In this document: in pieces, positions 35,744-46,554 of the stretch | How the letters are laid out: each line of letters opens with the position of its first letter | Numbering within the stretch: the first letter of the stretch is position 1 | Assembly (NCBI RefSeq): GCF_014839805.1 | Contig: NC_051117.1 | Location: 6,262,001 to 6,326,000 of the forward strand | Origin: Manduca sexta | Lineage: Eukaryota > Arthropoda > Insecta > Lepidoptera > Sphingidae | DNA: 64,000 nucleotides | Reading direction: 5' to 3' | The notes under the pieces: generated by a model | Databases searched by the model: none | What the model was told of the DNA's origin: nothing | The model's input: the letters and a program-made list of their open reading frames with translations, nothing else | Program-made: the position numbers and the translations under genes

Positions 35744-37992
35744 CATAACTAGCATAAATCCAGAATCATGTTTTATGTGGCAAAGGATAAAAATATTGGC
35801 AAACCGTAAGCTGCAAATAATACCAAACAATTTATTCAGTTATTAAAATTCCAATTATAAAATGTTTTAGTACAACTTACACGCAACTGTCCGAGAGGAT
35901 GCTGTCACGCACATAAGCCAAATAAAATTATATTTCACAATGCAAAAGAGATATTACTTTTGTATATTCAAAGAGAATGAAATTACTAGGATTAAGGACT
36001 TATCATCTAATGTCATTGTGAAAACGCAATGTTTTCTAATTCAGTACGTTAATTTTCCAACTGTTTATCGAGAAATAAGGACATGAAAATGGCGCTCAGA
36101 TTTTATAGTATTTTTTTTTTGTTTTGGTTTTGGCAAAAACACCGATAAATAAGTCACCGTTTATTAAAGTATTATAAAATAAACTAATATAAATTGTGGC
36201 TGCCATAATACAAAAGAAGAACTGATTATCAGACAGCCTGACACAATTAGGCGAGGTACTTGCTCCTTTTGTCATTTAGTTGTAAAAAAACATATAAGTT
36301 ATCCGCGACCCTTACTGGTTGACGATATCCTTGAGCCTCAAGTCACTTTCCATGCAAGAATTAAAAAAAAAAACTATAAAAGAACGAATCTATTAAGAAT
36401 ATATCAGTCACATCCAGCGAATATAGTAATCATGTATTTATACAGGCCAATGCAACAGCCCACGTGCAAAATCAAACAACACGCCTGTTACATCGTAATT
36501 AGGAAGTACATACTGGCCCACGCATTACCCCGATATGGTATGTGAAATTAATAACTGACGGTAGGTTGACAATGGTATGCCATTACGCTACTAATAAAAT
36601 TATTGCGTAATTAAAATGCAGCCAATTTTTGAACGCGTCCGTTCGCTATGACGCTCGGGAATGAAATGGGTTACCGAGCAAATATGCGGGTAGTTTTAAA
36701 AATATTATTTGCAGACAAATTACTGGTGCTTATCTGCAGATGGCATCTACGTCTCTTTTTAATCGTGTTTGTTTTAATAACTTTATCATACACATTAAAG
36801 TAATAAATAACTATCACTTAAATACTCTTCAATTAAAGTTAGGTTATAATAAAAATATTTTATATCGCCTCCAGTACTAGCAACTTACCGCAATTTATTA
36901 CCCAAAGGTAATTTATATTGTACATTTAAATGGTAATTTAATCATAATATTATGATAGTTTCCATCATAATCTGCATTGTTGGTATCTGAATGCATAATG
37001 CTGTAAATTATGAATGTTAAAAATATACATGGTTAAACTCTATGATGCAGTACTCGATGTTTTGACACGATATGTATGGATTAAACTTTGTATGTTATAT
37101 CAATATAATATATATATATATATATATATAGTTTTTTTAATAAATGTTTACCTTTTAATGCACAAATGCTTTAGCATCCACAACACGGTTCACCGATGAT
37201 GTTTGAAAAAACGCAACGACGCACAATTTAACAATACTTTTTGTCGAAACTATATCGTCAGTAATTAGTCAAAACACGCGATTTGAACTTAGCTTTTGAA
37301 ATAAGGGAAATCCAATTGCCAATTAACATTCATGCATCATACTATCCTAAAAGTATGATATAGGGTACAATTTAGAGTGCAATCGTAATGACATAAAACA
37401 AATACAATGCTGCTGATATTGACATAGAGTTACAACGTTTATTTTACATCATGGATATACGATAACAATTTGAAATCAGCTTCCATGTTTAAGCAACATC
37501 TTAATGCCAACATGCTGTAAATCTCACCAACCGACCAACTTAACACGACCTATCGTTTACTCAAACCCCAATACTTACAAGAGATATAGATATATTTGTT
37601 TTCGCATTATTAATGGATAATTCAGTTAGCTGTTACATAGCTATCTTCAAAACCAATAATATCCATACAAAATATCCCCATTATTTATCCGAGGCAGATT
37701 AAGGTCAAACTACACTACTTAAATATCTACACGTACATACATAGTAATAAGCTAAATATACTCACAAGGCTGAATTAATATAAGGATTTGCCTTAAGCGG
37801 TTATTAAAATCGTAGATGTATTATGAGACGAGACAGTTCTGTAATAATCAAAAAGACGAGTAAATAACCAAGATGTGTTTATGTTTTGCGATATTAGTAA
37901 TTCACACATTAATTAAAATATGTGTAAGGCAGGCCTGCATATGCATAATGATTGCACCTGATGAGAAAGACTATCTAATTGATAGACATAAT
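35744..37992. other. intronic sequence with (TA)n microsatellite
   Basis: AT-rich, no gene. A perfect (TA)11 run lies at 37109..37130. Chance frames only. Confidence 0.45.
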
Positions 37993-38229
37993 TCTACTAA
38001 TATTCTTAAGGCGAAAGTTTGTGAGGATGTTTGTTCCTCTTTCACGTAAAAACTACTGAACGGATTTGGATGAAATGTTAAAGTAATATTGGTTATACGT
38101 CAGCATAACACATAGGCTATAATTTATAATGATTTTGTGCAAATTGGTCGATAACGATACATATCAAGTAACTCCGAAAAAAAAAACCCGGGGAACTTCT
38201 TCCCGGGCGAAGCCGCGAACAAAAGCTAG
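37993..38229 (+). mobile_element. short Helitron-like nonautonomous element 5
   Basis: Starts TCTACTAATATTCTTAAGGC and ends CCCGGGCGAAGCCGCGAACAAAAGCTAG (38202..38229) before a T. Internal words CTACTGAACGGATTTGGATG and ACATAGGCTATAATTTATAA are typical of the lepidopteran family. A CCCGGGG...CCCGGG inverted pair sits near the 3' end. No ORF. Confidence 0.7.
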
Positions 38230-38813
38230 TATAATATATACTGACTAGTTACAATTAAGTTCGGTCAATACCCTGGCACAAAAAGCCGACAATTTTTATA
38301 ATACATGACATGCCCTCACACCAATCTCCATGTAACTGTAAATTTGTCCGAAAACTACAAACACGGAGCTAAGGTCTATAAAAAACTGTCACGTCTTGTC
38401 TGTTTACTTGTAAATAATTTCCCACAGTCCGCGTACCGTTGATTAAATTATCCCTAATGGACGTTATATTAAAAGCTGATGACATAAAAAAATATCATTA
38501 TAACCAGTATAGGCATTTATAAAGTCTATTAATTTAAATCAACAATGCCTTTAGACGTTTAAGCGTTAAATAAATATAACTAAGGTGTAATAAAATAATT
38601 TGGTTTGTACATTTGATATTCGTGTAATATTTCTTTAACATTAGCACCTGAATAACCTAGGTACGGTTATAATAATAAAGCTTTATTTAATTCCATACAA
38701 CAAAATAAGTTATGATCATTAGATAGAGTAAATGACAATTTAATAAAAATTTTAGTATTGATGATCAGACTATATTAACTAATTTTCTTTTTATTATATT
38801 TTCGTGACTTGTA
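38230..38813. other. intronic sequence, nothing recognised
   Basis: AT-rich, no gene. Confidence 0.35.
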
Positions 38814-38978
38814 TGGACCCCCTTCGGGTGAAAGCCTTTTTTTTTATTGCTTTGAATGACGAGACTAGCTTGCCGTTGGATTACAAAGTATTGTTTGGTA
38901 TTCCACTGCGCTCGCCATCCTGAGACAAGAGATGTTAAGTCTTATAATGTCCAGTAGTTACACTGGCTACAATTTCCA
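38814..38978 (-). repeat. family B interspersed repeat, copy 3 (5'-truncated)
   Basis: On the minus strand: GTAGCCAGTGTAACTACTGG, AAGACTTAACATCTCTTGTC, AGGATGGCGAGCGCAGTGGA, ATACCAAACAATACTTTGTA, CAAGCTAGTCTCGTCATTCA, then an A-run. It lies immediately 3' (minus strand) of the LINE fragment at 39000. A family F-like CCCCCTTCGGG scrap abuts its left end. Confidence 0.75.
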
Positions 38979-38999
38979 AAGATTTCTATCGTACTTTGT

Positions 39000-39170
39000 G
39001 TCTAGCCAAGGATATCCTCCTGCTACCTTTGCAAGTTCGTCTGTCCATCTAGCACATTGACGGCCTCTCATTCTACGGGTTCGAGATTACAGCCATTTCA
39101 CCGCTCTGATGGTCTACCTATCATCGTCATATCGGGCCACGTGTCCTGCCCTATCATTCCTAGGTACGGT
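39000..39170 (-). pseudogene. RTE-like LINE ORF2 C-terminal fragment, frameshifted
   Basis: Two minus-strand frames give AGHVARYDDDR (about 39118..39154) and, after a frame change, RGRQCARWTDELAKVAGGYP (about 39010..39070). These match the WAGHVARxxDxRW and RGRPxxRWTDDIxxVAG motifs at the end of non-LTR (RTE-like) reverse transcriptase proteins. The catalytic domain is absent. It is a dead, truncated insertion. Confidence 0.7.
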
Positions 39171-39712
39171 TAGCATATTCAAAAAAAAAATATTCACAGA
39201 TTTTCTTCTATTACCAACATGTAATTTAATAACTTGATCTATATTTTTGCCGACCCTATTCCTTATAAACATAAGTTTCAACACGCCGAACGGAAGCGGA
39301 CAGGGCGAGACAAGACCGCGTTGTTGTCTAAATATAGATCCTGGATCCAGCAACGGGATTGTTACTGTTTTGGTTTTACTGGCCTGCGCCAGTGTGCAGT
39401 CGGTTAAACAACTTCTCGGAACAACCCTATTTATATTTTACTAGTTAGGGTTTCTTGTATACATGTGTTACGACGCATTAAATATTACATATACATAGAC
39501 GTATTACTACGTTTATAAAATATGTGATCTGTATACTAAACAGGATTGTATACCATTCTAACTAGACACGACTAAAGTCTCACAACGATAGACATCAGTG
39601 GCAAAGGGTCCATATAACTCGATTTCTGTAGGCTTCCCTTTCATTACTCATGTTAATTGTAATTATCATTAGAAATATTTGCAGTTCGCATTTATCCATA
39701 TTATTAGTACTG
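39171..39712. other. intronic sequence, possible LINE remainder
   Basis: 39171..39360 keeps an open minus-strand frame upstream of the LINE motif, but without recognisable reverse transcriptase motifs. Beyond 39450 it is AT-rich with nothing recognised. Confidence 0.35.
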
Positions 39713-39943
39713 GTGGATATATTTTAAATCAGCTCGGATAGCGACCACCGCAAACAAAGTGTTAAAACCCACCATAGTGTCGCACGTTAGTGTCACGTTC
39801 CGGGATCAGCCTGTGTATATCCGAATGCAAGAGACCGGCATAATTGTGTCGACTGTCGAACGGTAGTCATCTCGTCAGTCGACATTCTATTGGACACCAC
39901 TCCACTTACCATCAGGTGAAGTTGTAGACTTTGCTGTGCGCGT
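39713..39943 (+). repeat. family A interspersed repeat, copy 3
   Basis: Near full-length: TCGGATAGCGACCACCGCAA, TTAAAACCCACCATAGTGTC, TTCCGGGATCAGCCTGTGTA, CCGGCATAATTGTGTCGACT, CAGTCGACATTCTATTGGAC and CTCCACTTACCATCAGGTG. The minus-strand ORF across it is incidental. Confidence 0.75.
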
Positions 39944-40719
39944 AAATAAAAGAACTTATATGCTGTGTGGGGTTCATTTTCGCACTTCGCCACTCATAGA
40001 CATTATATTTCATATTGTATTTACTCAAATCTTGCTCAATTTACTCATGCGCACACACATGTGATTAAAATAGTAACAAACTGAATGGACAACCCTGATA
40101 GTTAAATACAAATAACAGGTTACTTTTGTTTGCCTATATCCGAAGAGCGATTAATGATACAATATTAAAACTCCAGCCAATATTAATATTTCCATCCTGA
40201 TACCTGGTGTTACCGAACGAAACACTTTCAATAACTGGCAGCTAGTTACATTGGACCCTTGCGTTATTTCCTACTATCAATGTTACCAAATTGGGCAAAA
40301 ATGTGGAGCTGCTTCTATAAAAGGTCTAGCGGATTCTAAGAATATAAGGTAATATATGTTGAGTTGACCATCTGTCTAATAACTGAACGGGTTGGTTAAT
40401 TATTTAATAGACTACGTCGTAATCAATAAAGTATATTTGTGAAAGAAACACAATTAACAGTGGCGAAGGATTCTTACCGGGTTGCCTATGTGTAGAATTT
40501 ATGTAAAATCGAATTGTCATTAGAACGATTTGCACACCGTATTTATGCATATTTGTACTCATGTATGTCGAGTTACCTTTCGGAAAAATTCACCTTTCGA
40601 CAATGGTAATTAAACTATTACTAATATAAAACTATGTTCGATAATGATATGTACAAATAATATCAAAATTGGTATTCTATAGTATTGTGTGATCCTTCTG
40701 GTGCTCAATTATACTAACA
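39944..40719. other. intronic sequence, nothing recognised
   Basis: AT-rich, no gene. Confidence 0.35.
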
Positions 40720-40884
40720 CTAGCTTTTGCATGTTGCTTCACACGCGTGAAAAAGTTTTCCGGGATAAAAAACGTATAACACTCAAGAGTAATGTACCTT
40801 CCTATTAGTGAAATAAAATTAAAATCGGTTTAGTTCCTGAGATTAGTGCGTTTGAACAAACTCTTCGTTATATAATAGTATAGA
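40720..40884 (-). mobile_element. short Helitron-like nonautonomous element 6
   Basis: In the minus direction it starts TCTATACTATTATATAACGA, has GTTTGTTCAAACGCACTAATC and CTCAGGAACTAAACCGATTT, GGAAGGTACATTACTCTTGAG, then GGAAAACTTTTTCACGCGTG, and ends GCAAAAGCTAG followed by T. Both terminal signatures are intact. Confidence 0.7.
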
Positions 40885-42110
40885 TAGCATATAACAAGTC
40901 ACATTTACTTCAGTCCAAATGAAAATGATCTTGATCTAGTACAGGCAAACTGGTTGGAACAAGACAAACCCAGGTTCCAAACTAGTCGATCGCAAGCTGC
41001 AACCGCACAGGAAATCGCCTGGCCATTGGGTTTTTAAGGCGAAAGCATCTTGATAGGGCCTCATCAAGTAATATGGTTACTTTATGACCACATATAAAGG
41101 ATCTCGTTTACTTCAAGCGATGATTTATTCTAAAAACTTAGATACGTTATTTGTTTTAGATGTGTACGATTTAAAGCGATTTGTTGTGTACGTTTTATCG
41201 CAGGAAATGACTGTTGCATCATTTGTTGCATTGTAATCTAAGGCGATGCGCAGATGCAGCCGACTTGTGACAAAGAAACTGCACTATACGCACTAAATCC
41301 AGTGAAGCAATCGACCGCGTCTACGCGATATCTAAGGATAGGTCAAAAATATAATTGAATCATATTTTTTATGGATACAATTTAATATAGCAAAAACTAC
41401 GTAGGCATCGTTTTATAATTGTGTCATCCGTTTCCGAAAATGGAATGAATAATCTGCTAAATAACAATATTTTTTATATGGTTTAAAATAATTTCAACGC
41501 AAGCGCATCATTTAGAACATTACAGTTTAATATGTAAGCATCATATAAAATGTTTGATGGTTATTTTATAAACACGAGTGAATAATGGCGGAATATCCAG
41601 TGTATTAGAGCTGTTAATTATTATATTACACGAACACCAATCAGATATTAGGAGATAATGACGGTAAAAACTTACAACAGGCTAAACACTGTAAAATGTT
41701 TGATGGCCATTTTGTATACGTTCCTTCCCATTTTAAAGGTGTTTGATGACTAAAATTAAGGTTTATTTCAGACTAACATTGGTTTTGTGGGGAAATTAAG
41801 GGTTCCATAAACCAGTGATTCAACGCAATTCTAAACGACAAAGGTGCTCGTGGGCAACACGAAAAACTACACAATACAACACAAGTGTACAAACAAACAG
41901 AAATAATAAAATTAATGAGCATTCAAAAACCGTGCAGGCGTAAATCCCGTATCGAATCCAATTCTCGTTTGTGCGGACACTATAATCTGAAAGAAATCGA
42001 AATCTCGAATGAAATTGTATTGAACAAAGTGTATTGTAATGGCATCACGTACGATAATCGATGCTATTATGACATACACAGGAATTGCACCTAACTATAA
42101 TCCAATATTT
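40885..42110. other. intronic sequence, nothing recognised
   Basis: AT-rich. Two similar short blocks (AAAATGTTTGATGGTTATTTT near 41548 and GTAAAATGTTTGATGGCCATTTT near 41692) form a local echo. No gene. Confidence 0.4.
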
Positions 42111-42275
42111 ATACCATCCGTGATTCTGACGCGTCCGCCAGTTTACCCACGTGTTGCGTCTCGCTCGCACCTCGCCTTTCCACCTCGTGTGCGAGCAGAA
42201 CAGCATGCCAGTTCGTAGGTGTTGTTTGCACACCCTCGCTCTCGGGTCGACAGGTAAATTCGTCCACAAAGCAGT
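42111..42275. promoter_or_regulatory. GC-rich island about 1.3 kb inside pan intron 1
   Basis: GC-rich patch close to pan exon 1, with an E-box CACGTG (42148..42153), an inverted pair GCTCGCAC (42163..42170) / GTGCGAGC (42189..42196), and CTCGCTCTCGGGTCG. The 74-codon minus-strand frame over it has no recognisable motif. It could be an intronic enhancer or an alternative pan promoter. Confidence 0.3.
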
Positions 42276-43575
42276 GGGAGTCTGGTGTTTATTATAAGAA
42301 ATACCGGAGCAGGTAGACGGCTATTGTGTGCCTATCGAATAATAGAGTTTTCGGAAATAATACAATGAATATAATAATTTATGTCGGTATTGTAACACAG
42401 CTTTTCGGAAACGAAGCCTTAATACTTGTATAAGATTATTTTTTGCAGGCGCCCGCATCACAATTGGAATGTTTTGGGGAGTGAGGTGAGTCTCGGCTCT
42501 CGTCGCTGTTTGTTTGTTTTACGGACAATTTGCGATTATAAAGACGTGTCTATCCGTATCGGTGTATCTGCGACGTTATCTAACGTTATTTGTGGTGGCT
42601 CGCCGGATAATTGAGCGGTTGACTCATTAACTCGGTTGATGTTAATCTACGCATCGAATTGTACAATAATGAGTTCATTTACCGCTACAACCTTATGAAT
42701 ATTTAAAATTCTCACATTTTCGAAGGTGTAAAAAAATTTGATGCGGTGCTTTACGATCGTTTTATTAGCGTGAAGCGGACCTTATCAAGAATGATATAAA
42801 AAGGTCCATTAAAGGGAACAGAGCGCATTTGGCGTTCAAACTTTAATACACGTTTAATCGTTCAATAAATAAACGTTAATATAATACTAGTGGGTGAATA
42901 TATTAAGTTTAACACCGGTGAAAATTGTTTCCACCTTTTCATTGGACAAATTGACGCGTGTTTGTTCCGCGAATTGAGCCGTTATATAATTATTGGAATA
43001 AAGTAAACAATCGTTACTTCACTAAAGTTGAATGTGAAATGGCAGTCACAAACGCGAAATGCACCTTGTAAGTTCGACAAGGACCCTTTCACACGTCAAA
43101 CCACATGCCATCTTTAACTCTATTATGACAAGAATCATTTTCGGTCGAACAAATAGAATAGGGCACACGAATAAAATTGCAAAATTACAATTCAGTTGTA
43201 GGGGTCCTATTGATGTCTACAATACAAATACATGAACCTTATTCAATAGAATCCTACCTGAAGACACCTGCTGTCACAACTATGAACTTGCGCCCTACAA
43301 TTTTGTTGAACAAATTTTAGCGCCGCGTGAAACGCGTTGGTAGTCCTCACAATTAATTTAAACAGACATTTTGGATAAATGGAGCGTTTAATATAGGACC
43401 ACCAACATTGCAAATTATTTTACATTGCCTCTATTTGAAATTTTCGTTATGCGCCTAAAAGGCAAATTATGTTTATACGCATACAATGAAAGTTTGTTAA
43501 ATATATTGATTGGAAAACGCGCGGTCAATTAAATTAATTGATATTGCTAATGTAATGGTATGTGAAGAATCTTAC
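42276..43575. other. start of pan intron 1, no second gene recognised
   Basis: AT-rich flank of exon 1. A 37-bp plus-strand segment bounded by TTTTTTGCAG (ending 42448) and GTGAGTCTCGG (from 42486) has splice-site-like edges but is antisense to pan. No other gene signal. Confidence 0.35.
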
Positions 43576-43743
43576 CTCGCTTTCAGTCCAATCAATGAGA
43601 CTAGACTTTTCTTCTAAAAGATTTTCGGAACTTCGTTTCTCGTCTTCCCCGTCGCCTTCGTCCTTGAATACCTTGACCTCGTCCGTGGAGCCCAGGTCGT
43701 CACCGCCCGAGCTCGCCGCCGAACTCGAGTGAGCATGCGGCAT
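43576..43743 (-). CDS. pan: pangolin/TCF coding exon 1 (beta-catenin-binding N-terminus)
   Basis: First coding exon of the TCF/LEF transcription factor that recruits Armadillo/beta-catenin to Wnt target genes in the nucleus. It encodes exactly 56 codons, starting MPHAHSSS. Residues 13-34 ([18 protein letters not shown] and following acidic residues) match the TCF beta-catenin-binding motif; D21/E22 and F26 align with the D16/E17 and F21 positions of vertebrate TCFs. Residues 38-51 ([14 protein letters not shown]) match the following helix. The start is supported by A at -3, an in-frame TAG 18 nt upstream (43759..43761), and the family N-terminus MPH/MPQ. After the TESE residues the reading meets a strong donor, GAG|GTAAGA (intron starts at 43575), in phase 0; beyond it the frame is non-homologous. 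W52 in the LIDWTESE segment is unusual, since I recall leucine there in fly. The rest of the protein is encoded to the left. Confidence 0.95.
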
Positions 43744-43894
43744 CTTCAGGAACCCACCCTAAATTCCACTATCCCATCCTCTAACCTAAAATAACCTGAC
43801 CCACTATCTGTCATCCATGACACCCGCACTAAACTTCCATGATGTCCACTCGGAAATAAAACGTTGGTCCTTCGAGCCGGATCGGTTTATGCAT
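43744..43894 (-). promoter_or_regulatory. pan: putative pan 5' leader with short upstream ORFs
   Basis: Sequence immediately 5' of the pan start on the minus strand. It holds four upstream ATGs: one opening a 22-codon frame including the stop (43829..43894), an internal in-frame ATG giving MEV-stop (43829..43840), MDDR-stop (43804..43818) and MG-stop (43769..43777). All terminate before the main start. If this stretch is transcribed as a continuous leader, these could dampen translation. A TTTTAG/G sequence near 43788 could instead be a 3' splice site joining an upstream leader exon. No clear TATA box or initiator was identified. Confidence 0.45.
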
Positions 43895-45199
43895 CTACTT
43901 TCAAACGTTTCGAAAAGTTTATATTTTCACTTAAACTAATTTAGGCGACTGTTTTTACTAAACTAAAATGAGATCACAGATAACTTTTGTCAGGTTGAAC
44001 TTAAAATGCCTAAGGTTGAGGTGTTCCGTTAGATTGTGTGCCGTGTTGTATCTGAAAAAAAGAAAAGGATCTTATTATTATCGTATTAAGGTTTAAAATT
44101 GTGATTAAATGTGTCAGTTGGTAACACTCTTGGTTGTATTGCAATGTCTGACGTATCTTTTGGGTCAAGCTCCTTGTCAAGTGTACGTCAACAGGCACTT
44201 TTGGCGGAGAGCCAAGTGTAGCCAAGAAAACTCTTAGAGAAATATTGAGTGCGAGACAATTCAGACAAATGTCTAGAATGTACAGCTCACTTTTGATTGA
44301 TTCAACGTCCATTCACCTTGATTTTAGGTAAACTTTGCATTCCAAATTTGAAATTTAGATTAATTAATTTTTTTCGTATTCGATACTTTTTTATTGCAGA
44401 GATAAAACTATTACATATAGCTACAGTGCTTTTAGTATGTGAGACATCCTAGTACTTAGGAGATACCTCTATACTACAAACTTTTCCTTATAAGACGCAA
44501 ACGTGCTCAAGTGTTCACGCAGGTCTGGCACGAACGTTGTTGAGACAATGCCATAACTCTGTTCATTATTCAATCTATCAAATCTGCCTCTAAATTCCAT
44601 AAACGCTCAATCAAGATTGAATTGAAAATCGCTGCGATGTACCAGGATATCATTCATACGGAGAGGTGCGATATGACTCTTAAGCTTTGGTATATCAGAA
44701 TAGTTCGAAATACAAAACGGAATATGAAGTGCCTGATATCGCCATATCGCATTGTAAATTAACTGCTTTCAGGCCCCGTCAAAGTAAAAATATTATGGTT
44801 CCGATGTAAAAGTTATTTTTTAATCACGTAATAAATTACATACCTATTCATAAAATTAATATTAATAGAAATAAATATTGGCTTATTTCATACATCGAGA
44901 TTGAATTTAAAGCAACTCAGACGTACCAGGATGCCATGTATTGGCAGAGGTAGGTGCGAGTGCGACACGCCTCGGAGAACTATGCATGACAATCGGTATC
45001 GACTTACGAACTTTTTAGAAGTGATACTTTAAACCGATGTCAGCGAGAGTTACGTCATGGCTTGATATTGTTTTATTAGAGTGTAGTATCATGAACTAGA
45101 TGGGTACTTGCATTATTATTACTTGAGATTTTATGAACTGTATTAAAGACATAAATATTTAAAAATATTTCAATAAAAACTTCTTATAGCCTCGGTATT
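43895..45199. other. pan upstream region, no gene recognised
   Basis: A 100-codon minus-strand frame at 44010..44312 lies upstream of the pan leader but has no recognisable motif. A related pair of segments, TACCAGGATATCATTCATACGGAGAGGTGCGA (44640..44671) and TACCAGGATGCCATGTATTGGCAGAGGTAGGTGCGA (44924..44959), forms a local direct repeat. Promoter elements were not identified. Confidence 0.4.
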
Positions 45200-45464
45200 T
45201 TTTTTGCTTTAAATGACGAGACGAGCTTGCCTTTATCCTGATGGTAAGCAATAAGACGACCATAAACAGCAGAAACACCATCCAACACCTTGAATTGTTT
45301 GGTATTCCACTGCGCTCGCTATGGTGAGACATAAAATGTTCAGGGCTACAATGTTCTTCGTACGGGAACACAACAGTAACTACACACTACAGATTGGCGA
45401 CACAAATATACATTCCGGTGGTACCTACCCAGGCGCACTCTCAATATGAGAAACCTACCACCAG
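45200..45464 (-). repeat. family B interspersed repeat, copy 4 (near complete)
   Basis: Most complete copy. On the minus strand: ACTGGTGGTAGGTTTCTCAT, GAGAGTGCGCCTGGGTAGGT, ACCACCGGAATGTATATTTG, TGTGTAGTTACTGTTGTGTT, GAGCGCAGTGGAATACCAAA, CAAGGTGTTGGATGGTGTTT, CTGCTGTTTATGGTCGTC, TTACCATCAGGATAAAGGCA and GCTCGTCTCGTCATTTAAAG, then a short A-rich tail. The TAAATG...AAAAAA side is the 3' end. Consistent with a SINE or LINE 3' unit of about 265 bp. Confidence 0.8.
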
Positions 45465-45920
45465 TATTATTTGTTATAAAAACCAATTTTCTTTTATATC
45501 CAAGTTAATGTTACAATCTGTGTAGTAATTAACTTGTTACACAATATCCAATGTTCAACATAAAACTATGCAAAGTTAGCCATATTTCCCAATAAAAGCG
45601 TTCAACATTCCTTAACCTCTCAGCCGTCAACCATAATAGAAATGATCGTAATTAAAACTATAATTGATTAATATTAAAAAACGTTCAGTTTAAAAAGAAC
45701 CAGGACGTAAATGTCACAATCAGTTATGAATTAAGACAATAATAACTATATCCAATAGATCATAAGAGTCGTAAAAACATTTGGCTTTTGTAAAAGACAC
45801 AAATCAACCAGTTTAAAGCTTTGATGTGACAGTAATTAATAATATCAAGACAATCTTGCATGGTACGAGTAATGTAAAGAAATTCTCAAGAATTTGATAA
45901 AAACACTTAAACGAATTGCG
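45465..45920. other. sequence between repeats, nothing recognised
   Basis: AT-rich, no gene. Confidence 0.35.
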
Positions 45921-46241
45921 TTAAGGTTATAGCTTAAGGTCCATTTTTCATACATTTTGTTTCACCTTTAATCTGGGTAACTAAACAAGTATTGACAAGT
46001 AAAGAATTTAAATTCACGTCTAGTTAGTGATTAGTTCTCGCAGTTGAAATTTAATACGACGAAATTTTAAAGGCCGAAATATCCATGCATATTAATTATT
46101 TTTACGTTTTTCTTTCAACTGCGAGAACTAATCACTAACTAGACGTGAATTTAAATTCTTTACTTGTCAATACTTGTTTAGTTACCCAGATTAAAGGTGA
46201 AACAAAATGTATGAAAAATGGACCTTAAGCTATAACCTTAA
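45921..46241. mobile_element. MITE-like element with 129-bp perfect terminal inverted repeats and TTAA ends
   Basis: The left arm 45921..46049 and right arm 46113..46241 are exact reverse complements over all 129 positions by my reading. The spacer is 63 bp (46050..46112). Each outer end is TTAAGGTTATAGC or its complement, so TTAA flanks the element, as expected for a piggyBac-type insertion, although palindromic TTAA cannot be assigned to target or element. No ORF. Perfect arms imply recent insertion or homogenisation. If transcribed, the arms would fold into a long dsRNA hairpin. Confidence 0.85.
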
Positions 46242-46317
46242 ATGGCATCATTCTATCTTTGCAATGGTCGCTTATTGTTTAAAACGGTAAATAAGTTTTG
46301 CTGATAATTTTTTTATA
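46242..46317. other. short spacer between two repeats
   Basis: AT-rich 76 bp between the inverted-repeat element and family A copy 4. Nothing recognised. Confidence 0.35.
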
Positions 46318-46554
46318 CAGCACGACAAATTGTCCCCACAGCACCTGATGGTAAGTGGAGTGGGGTCCAATAGAATGTCGACTGACGAGAGATGAAAAAT
46401 TGATTACCCATCGACACATTATGCCGGCCTGTTGGAACCTATACACAAGCTGATCCCGCAACGCGACGCACTTACGTGGGCCACTATGGCGGGTTTTGAC
46501 ACCTTGTGTACGGTGGTCGTTATCCGGGCGGATATAAAATATATCCTACCTAGA
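46318..46554 (-). repeat. family A interspersed repeat, copy 4
   Basis: On the minus strand: TATATCCGCCCGGATAACGA, CCACCGTACACAAGGTGTCA, AAACCCGCCATAGTGGCCCA, CGTTGCGGGATCAGCTTGTG, TAGGTTCCAACAGGCCGGCA, TCGACATTCTATTGGACCCC, ACTTACCATCAGGTGCTGTG, then an A-rich tail. One of the best preserved copies. The 60-codon ORF is incidental. Confidence 0.8.

Larger units (their letters stand above)
5875..43575 (-). other. pan: pan intron 1 (37.7 kb)
   Basis: The interval between the two pan exons, bounded by GTAAGA at 43575 and CAG at 5875 on the minus strand. It contains no other convincing protein gene. It is crowded with short mobile elements on both strands (Helitron-like, SINE, RTE LINE scraps and families A and B, itemised separately) and a few GC-richer islands that could be regulatory. 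Long first introns with enhancers and alternative promoters are common for TCF genes, but nothing here proves a specific enhancer. Confidence 0.85.

Noticed and set aside
44010..44312. 100-codon minus-strand ORF upstream of pan
   Set aside because: No recognisable domain, no splice-compatible continuation to pan exon 1, composition like chance.
45159..45371. 70-codon minus-strand ORF with a hydrophobic stretch
   Set aside because: Lies within family B copy 4; hydrophobicity follows from the repeat's T-rich sequence.
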